10,935 bases of DNA, from assembly GCA_027322565.1 (NCBI GenBank), contig DAHVRG010000070.1:1-10935 (forward strand), written 5' to 3'. A program made the position numbers and the translations under genes. Each line of letters opens with the position of its first letter. The first letter of the stretch is position 1. Under the pieces are notes generated by a model. That model was not told where the DNA came from. It searched no databases and was given only the letters and a program-made list of their open reading frames with translations. Positions 6,775 through 10,935 of the stretch are shown here, piece after piece. This DNA comes from Georgenia sp. GTDB lineage: Bacteria; Actinomycetota; Actinomycetes; Actinomycetales; Actinomycetaceae.

Positions 6775-8472
6775 CTAGCGCCGGTGGCTCCGCCCGGTCT
6801 CGAACGGTGTCGGTACGGGGAAGGTCCGCTCCAGCCATGCCGCGAGCCACTCGGGGTCCACGTCCTCGCCGCCGCTCGGAGGAGGGACGTCGTTGAGACA
6901 GATGACCTTGAGGCCGTGAGGGACGCCCCGTGCGTCGAGCCGCGCCCGCACCTCGGGGTCGCCGATGTTGTAGTAGCCGTAGCGGATCGCGGAGCGCGTG
7001 CCGCGGCCGGTGAGGAGGGCCGTGTACAGGTGGAGCCACGAGTTGGGCTCGACGTCCGTCGCCGAGCGGAACCGCCCGTGCACCGTCGCCCCGAGCTCCT
7101 CGGCGTACCGCTCCGCGACCTCGAGCGCGACGTCCCTGCGCTGGGGGATCGGGACGTGGGCGAAGACCTCCGACGCCCGGCGCCCGAAGTCGCGCTCGAG
7201 CAGGGCCGCTGTCCGGGCCCGCGCCTGCTCCAGCGGGGTCTGGCGGTCGGTGGAGATGTCCGGCCTGCGGGAGCGGGAGAAGAAGACGCGCAGGTCACCG
7301 GTCGCGGTGAAGAAGTCGTACGGCGTCACCGGGGCGGTGAACATGACGTCGTCGTTGAGGATGAGGTACCGGTCGGACAGACCGGGGATCCGGTGCAGCT
7401 GGGAGCCGATCGCGTGGGAGCTGAACGAGGGGAGTGCGTCGGCGTCGGCGAAGATCTCCCGGTGGTCGACGACGGTGACGCGTCCGTGGTCCGCGTCCAG
7501 CCACTCGGGACGCTGGTCGTCGGTGACGAGGAAGATGCGGCGGAACCACGGTGCGTACATCTCGAGCGACCGGAGCGAGGCCCGCAGCTCACCCCGGTCG
7601 CGGAAGTAGTGGGCGGCGAGCGTGTCGTCGGCGGGCGACGAGTCGTCCAGGCCGAGCTCCCTGCGGACGGCGGTGCGCCGTGCGCGCCACTCCGGGTCGG
7701 AGTCGTCCACCCACATGTAGACGGCATCGACGGGGAACTCGATCGCCGCGGCGTCGTTCCGGGTTCCGGCGACGACGGGCTCCGACCCGCCGTCCCAGCG
7801 CCGCCGGTGGGTGAGCGGAGGCGGCGGGTCACGGTCGATCTCCTGGACGGTGCTGCCACGGTCGGGGGCCACGAGCGTCTCCCGCGTGGTGCTCGCGTCC
7901 CACACGCCGAGGCCGCAGCCGTCCCCGGCTCCGTACAGCTTGCCCGTCGTCGTGCATCGCACGTACTGGAAGACGGTGACGTCGCGCAGCGAGGCCAGCT
8001 CCTCGGGCGTGAGCCCGTCCGCAACCGGGCGGGCCATGCCGAGGTCGGGCGCGTGGAAGTAGAAGCCCTGCTCGCCGAGGGTCCCGGCGAGGGCGTCGGC
8101 GACGACGGGGAGCTGCTCGCGCCGCACGCCCCAGCGCGCCGTGCGCGTGTAGGGCAGGTGCATCGCGAAGAAGTGCACCCCGGCGGCGGAGAGCACATCG
8201 GCGACGGTGGTGGCGGTGTGGGCCGCCAGGCGCCAGACCGTGACGTCGGCCTGGCGGCGGGCGACGACGTAGCGGGCGCGGTGGGTGGTGACCTCGTACT
8301 CACCGGTGGGGCCGGCCAGGCGGCGCAGCCGCGCGGGGAGGAGCAGGCGGAGGAAGGGGCGCTGCCGAGCACCCGTGGCGACAGTGTGGGTGAGGCGCCT
8401 GCGGACACGGTAGGCGAACCACCGCACTCCGCGCGGGCGGCCGGCGGCCCGTCGGCGACGCGTCGGGCTCAT
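6775..8472 (-). CDS. Stealth family sugar-phosphate transferase (capsular polysaccharide phosphotransferase-like)
   Basis: This 565-residue protein contains all four Stealth regions. CR1 is at about 248-262 (V251-Y-M-W-V-D-D-S-D-P-E-W). CR2 runs from about H288 through 'RDRGELRASLRSLEMYAPW', 'VVDHREIF', 'SHAIGSQLHRIPGL' and 'LNDDVMF' (N373-D374-D375). CR3 includes H439-V-P-I-P and 'NSWLHLYTALLTG'. CR4 includes 'ICLNDVPPP' (N527-D528) and 'FPVPTPFE'. Stealth proteins, related to the GlcNAc-1-phosphotransferase catalytic core, transfer a sugar-1-phosphate to build phosphodiester-linked capsule polymers; the donor here is unknown. The first 245 residues are a basic region plus an uncharacterised domain. 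The ATG at 8472 overlaps the upstream stop as ATGA, which fixes the start; the same frame is open to 9069 but that stretch is inside the upstream gene. No signal peptide is seen, so action at the cytoplasmic membrane face is expected. Confidence 0.93.
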   Translation of the reverse strand: MSPTRRRRAAGRPRGVRWFAYRVRRRLTHTVATGARQRPFLRLLLPARLRRLAGPTGEYEVTTHRARYVVARRQADVTVWRLAAHTATTVADVLSAAGVHFFAMHLPYTRTARWGVRREQLPVVADALAGTLGEQGFYFHAPDLGMARPVADGLTPEELASLRDVTVFQYVRCTTTGKLYGAGDGCGLGVWDASTTRETLVAPDRGSTVQEIDRDPPPPLTHRRRWDGGSEPVVAGTRNDAAAIEFPVDAVYMWVDDSDPEWRARRTAVRRELGLDDSSPADDTLAAHYFRDRGELRASLRSLEMYAPWFRRIFLVTDDQRPEWLDADHGRVTVVDHREIFADADALPSFSSHAIGSQLHRIPGLSDRYLILNDDVMFTAPVTPYDFFTATGDLRVFFSRSRRPDISTDRQTPLEQARARTAALLERDFGRRASEVFAHVPIPQRRDVALEVAERYAEELGATVHGRFRSATDVEPNSWLHLYTALLTGRGTRSAIRYGYYNIGDPEVRARLDARGVPHGLKVICLNDVPPPSGGEDVDPEWLAAWLERTFPVPTPFETGRSHRR

Positions 8473-10652
8473 GCCGCGCCGCGTCCCCTCGACGCGAGCA
8501 GCGCGTCGATCGCCTCGACCACCCGACGGCAGTTCTCCTTGTCCCGGTGGGCGAAGAGCCGATCGACGCGCCCGACGTAGCGAGGGTCGGGTGCGCACTC
8601 GCGCGCGAGCAGGGCCTCGAGCTCGTCGAGCGTCCCCTCCAGGGTGGTGGTCACCGGGCCGAAGCCGTCCCGCTCGAAGTCGAACCACGACGGCGCGGCG
8701 TGCCGGCTCTCGTACTCCTCGCGGTCGAACCGGGCGTAGACGACGGGGGTGCCGAGGTACGCGGCGTCGAAGTGCACCGAGGAGTGGTCGGTGAGGAAGG
8801 CGTCGCAGCGTCGGACCAGGGCCTGCAGCTCGCTGCCGGTGGGGGTGGCGACGGTGATGCGGGCACCAGCCGTCCGCGCGCCCGCGAAGTGCTCGGCGAC
8901 GTTCGGGTGGGGGACGAGGACCAGCCGGTAGCCGAAGGTCTCGAGCATCGCGTGCAGCCGGTGGCTCGTGAGCAGCGCGGTGAGGAAGCGCTCGTAGGTC
9001 GAGCCCTCGAACGGGTCCTGGTCGGCTCCGTCGTCGCCTCGGACGCGGGAGGGCAGGTAGCGGCGCCACGTCGGCATGACGAGCACCGTGCGGCTGGGCG
9101 GGGTCGGGGTCAGCTGGTCGAACCGGGGCAGCCCTGTCTCGGCGACCTGGCGGACGTACCCGGAGACCGCCCGCAGGGCACGGGTCTCACCGGGCGCGCT
9201 GGTGAGGATGAGGTCGTACCCCGAGTTGCCTCGCTTGACGGCCTCGGGGCTGAGGTGGACGCCGTGCTGGAGGAACACCTGCAGCGCCCCGATACGCCAG
9301 GCCAGCCGCCAGAGGAAGGCCTGCCGGTTCCAGCTGCGCGGGACCATGTGGTGGGTCGAGTGGGCGTTGGCAATGACCGTGGCGTGGAGCATGAGCACCT
9401 GGTGGCGCCAGGAGGAGTGCGGGACGACGTGGCCCAGCCGGCGCAGCTCCCTGTACTGCGGGCCGGCCCGGTCCAGGACGTAGTACACGTGCCGTCGGGG
9501 GTGGTTCTCGCGCAGGTAGCGGAACAGCTGCACGCCGTTGTCCTGCGCCTCGTCCGGACGCTCGCCCAGGAGCCACACCCGACGCCCGAGGAAGACGGGC
9601 GCCGTCACCAGTCGGAGGAGCCGCAGGAGGCGCATCCGCCGGCCACCGTCCCCGCGGGCGATGTAGTGCAGGTCGGCCCACACGAGCTGCGCCGTCCAGC
9701 GGAGCTCGGCCGAGGCTCCGCTGCCACGCCCGACCCGCAGCCGCGCCTGGCGGCCGTTGCTCGGGGTGTGGAGGCGGTAGCGTACGGGCCGGGCGTGCCG
9801 GGTGGCCGGCACCATCCGCACCGTGCGGGCGCAGGCGAGCACGCCGTTGCTCGGCCGGGCGGTGCGAGAGAGCCGAAGCGCCTCGTGCTCCGCGGCGTGG
9901 ACGACCTCGACCCGGTAGTCGCCGCTGGGGACACCGGTGAGGTCGACGCGGGCGACGAGCCACTCCCAGTGGGCGACACCGGTGGCGTCGACCCGTTCGA
10001 CGAGGCCGGCGGGGGCCGAGGCGCCGACCTCCCCGGCCGGTCCGGTGAGCGCCACCCGGAACTGCCAGGGTGGCCGGTCCGCGAACCGGTGCGCGGCGAG
10101 GTTGAGCCGGACCGCGACGTCGACCGCGCCGGCAGCCGGGTCGATCCACTGCACCGTGACCTTCGCCGCGCGCAGGGCGAGGGAGCCGAGCAGCTCAGCC
10201 ACCGAGGTGTCCCGTCCTCCGTCGGCCTGGTCGACCCGGTCGATGTAGGCGGTGACGAGGTGCACGGGTGCGCCCGGGTGCCAGAGCAGCACCGGCAGGG
10301 GTGGGGGCGGCACGTCCGCCAGCCGCAGCCGCTCCGTGACGAGCGCGGAGGCGATTCCGGCGAACCGGGCGGGCTCGGGCCGCCCGAGGGGCGCGACGGT
10401 GAAGTAGCCGGTGTCGAGCGCGCGGACGACGGCGGCGACGGTGGCGGCCGGGTCGGTGACATCGACGGCCAGGTGCCGCACGTGCGGTGCCCGGTCGCAG
10501 AGCCGCCCCACCTCGGGCGTGAGCTCCGGGCGGTGGACGACGACGGGTACCACGGAGCCGAGGTCCGGGTGGGCCTCGAGCCGGCGCAGCCAGTCACCCA
10601 GGGGGGAGGCGTCCTCGTCCGCGACGAGCACGAGGGAGGTGTCGTCGAGCAC
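8469..10652 (-). CDS. CDP-glycerol glycerophosphotransferase (TagF/TagB-like) family protein
   Basis: The GTG at 10652 (727 residues) is preferred because AGGGAGG lies four bases upstream; a GTG at 10694 would add 14 residues without a clear ribosome binding site. The C-terminal half is the PF04464 domain: 'VFLQHGVHLSPEA' (H463-G464 with H466), 'VLVMPTWRRYLPSR', 'LVPHPN' and 'LTDHSSVHFDAAYLGTPVV' (T621-D622-H623-S624-S625), the last being a variant of the usual TDYSS. These enzymes use a CDP-alditol to add polyol-phosphate units to a teichoic acid or capsule chain at the inner membrane face. Residues of about 1-130 resemble a worn-down GT-A glycosyltransferase fold without its catalytic Asp motifs, and about 150-330 look beta-rich. 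The gene overlaps the Stealth gene by four bases, indicating translational coupling. The polyol donor cannot be read from the sequence. Confidence 0.9.
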   Translation of the reverse strand: MLDDTSLVLVADEDASPLGDWLRRLEAHPDLGSVVPVVVHRPELTPEVGRLCDRAPHVRHLAVDVTDPAATVAAVVRALDTGYFTVAPLGRPEPARFAGIASALVTERLRLADVPPPPLPVLLWHPGAPVHLVTAYIDRVDQADGGRDTSVAELLGSLALRAAKVTVQWIDPAAGAVDVAVRLNLAAHRFADRPPWQFRVALTGPAGEVGASAPAGLVERVDATGVAHWEWLVARVDLTGVPSGDYRVEVVHAAEHEALRLSRTARPSNGVLACARTVRMVPATRHARPVRYRLHTPSNGRQARLRVGRGSGASAELRWTAQLVWADLHYIARGDGGRRMRLLRLLRLVTAPVFLGRRVWLLGERPDEAQDNGVQLFRYLRENHPRRHVYYVLDRAGPQYRELRRLGHVVPHSSWRHQVLMLHATVIANAHSTHHMVPRSWNRQAFLWRLAWRIGALQVFLQHGVHLSPEAVKRGNSGYDLILTSAPGETRALRAVSGYVRQVAETGLPRFDQLTPTPPSRTVLVMPTWRRYLPSRVRGDDGADQDPFEGSTYERFLTALLTSHRLHAMLETFGYRLVLVPHPNVAEHFAGARTAGARITVATPTGSELQALVRRCDAFLTDHSSVHFDAAYLGTPVVYARFDREEYESRHAAPSWFDFERDGFGPVTTTLEGTLDELEALLARECAPDPRYVGRVDRLFAHRDKENCRRVVEAIDALLASRGRGAA

Positions 10653-10733
10653 CGAGCCTCCCTTCCGTCCCCAGGATGGCCCGTAGCATCCCACAGCAGC
10701 GGCGTCCCGCAGCCCGGATCGCGTGGTGGACGG

Positions 10734-10935
10734 TCAGGTGAAGCTGGCGGCGAAGAACTCGGCAGGCTCGATCGGGGTGATGACGTCGACCATGAGGCCC
10801 TCCGGCCCGGCGACGATGAAGTGACGCTGCCCGAAGTCCTCCGAGCGCAGCGGGAGGGTGGCCTCCAACGGGCCCTCGACGACGAGCCGGCGATACTCGG
10901 CGTCGACGTCCTCGACCTCGACGTTGACGAGAAGC
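10734..10935 (-). CDS. VOC family (glyoxalase/bleomycin-resistance fold) protein, C-terminal part
   Basis: This frame was read by hand because no start lies inside the window. It enters from the right edge and stops with TGA at 10734-10736. The 67 visible codons translate to LLVNVEVEDVDAEYRRLVVE..., then 'RSEDFGQRHFIVAGPEGLMV' and 'DVITPIEPAEFFAASFT'. The pattern 'v.vedvdaeyrrL', a Gly-containing turn and 'f.v.GPeG.mvdvi.p' is the last beta-alpha-beta-beta-beta half of a VOC module. Such proteins are small metal-dependent lyases, dioxygenases or drug-binding proteins. Substrate and metal ligands cannot be judged because the N-terminal half is missing. The 81 bases between it and the start of the TagF-like gene hold no gene. 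Confidence 0.8.
   Translation of the reverse strand, partial: LLVNVEVEDVDAEYRRLVVEGPLEATLPLRSEDFGQRHFIVAGPEGLMVDVITPIEPAEFFAASFT

Noticed and set aside
5292..6896. 534-codon open frame on the plus strand
   Set aside because: It is antisense to the membrane acyltransferase. The translation is charged and Gly/Arg/Asp/Glu-rich with no motif, so it is a shadow frame.
6571..8580. 669-codon open frame on the plus strand
   Set aside because: It is antisense to the well-supported Stealth gene, has low-complexity Val/Gly/Arg/Asp composition and shows no domain. It is a codon-bias shadow.
8473..9069. Upstream extension of the Stealth frame to a start at 9069
   Set aside because: The frame is open but lies inside the TagF-like gene and translates to an Arg/Pro-rich sequence. 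The ATG at 8472 with the ATGA overlap is far more likely.
10684..10689. TAGCAT on the plus strand as a promoter
   Set aside because: It would drive transcription rightwards, antisense to the VOC gene, with no plus-strand gene downstream. It is probably coincidental, although CCGTAGCATC also occurs on the minus strand at 3744-3753.

Overview
This is a very GC-rich window with leaderless-looking starts, GTG starts and actinobacterial marker families (DUF5719, DUF3499, the actinobacterial branch of the PF06262 zincin-like family, Trm112-like protein, Stealth). It is almost certainly a chromosomal segment of an actinomycete, plausibly a member of Micrococcales. The order is inferred from general gene content and is not proven. 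No RNA genes, CRISPR arrays, insertion sequences or integrase/attachment signals were seen.

Left part (1-4520): a conserved actinobacterial housekeeping neighbourhood. It holds the 3' portion of a DUF5719 gene (+), a secreted and membrane-anchored pectate-lyase-superfamily beta-helix protein (+), a degenerate zincin-like protein (-), a divergently transcribed DUF3499 gene (+) and a Trm112-like gene (+). The beta-helix gene looks like an accessory insertion between DUF5719 and the PF06262 gene. The phosphomannomutase/ManA genes that often lie next to DUF3499 and Trm112 are not here; an acyltransferase on the opposite strand follows instead.

Right part (4560-10694, all minus strand): a cell-surface polymer module. 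In transcription order it has a CDP-glycerol glycerophosphotransferase-like protein and a Stealth-type sugar-phosphate transferase, which overlap by ATGA and are probably translationally coupled. A hairpin and a separate promoter-like site follow, and then an OatA-like integral membrane acyltransferase with a C-terminal SGNH domain. My inference is that these genes make a phosphodiester-linked capsule or teichoic-acid-like polymer and O-acylate it. The surface-anchored beta-helix protein could bind or trim such a polymer, but nothing in the sequence proves a link.

Right edge (10734-10935, -): the C-terminal end of a VOC (glyoxalase/bleomycin-resistance fold) protein.

The points most worth a second look are the back-to-back leaderless promoters at 3739-3842, the HE-to-EH swap in the zincin motif, the two uncharacterised N-terminal regions of the TagF-like and Stealth proteins, and the beta-helix gene that ends one base from its convergent neighbour.
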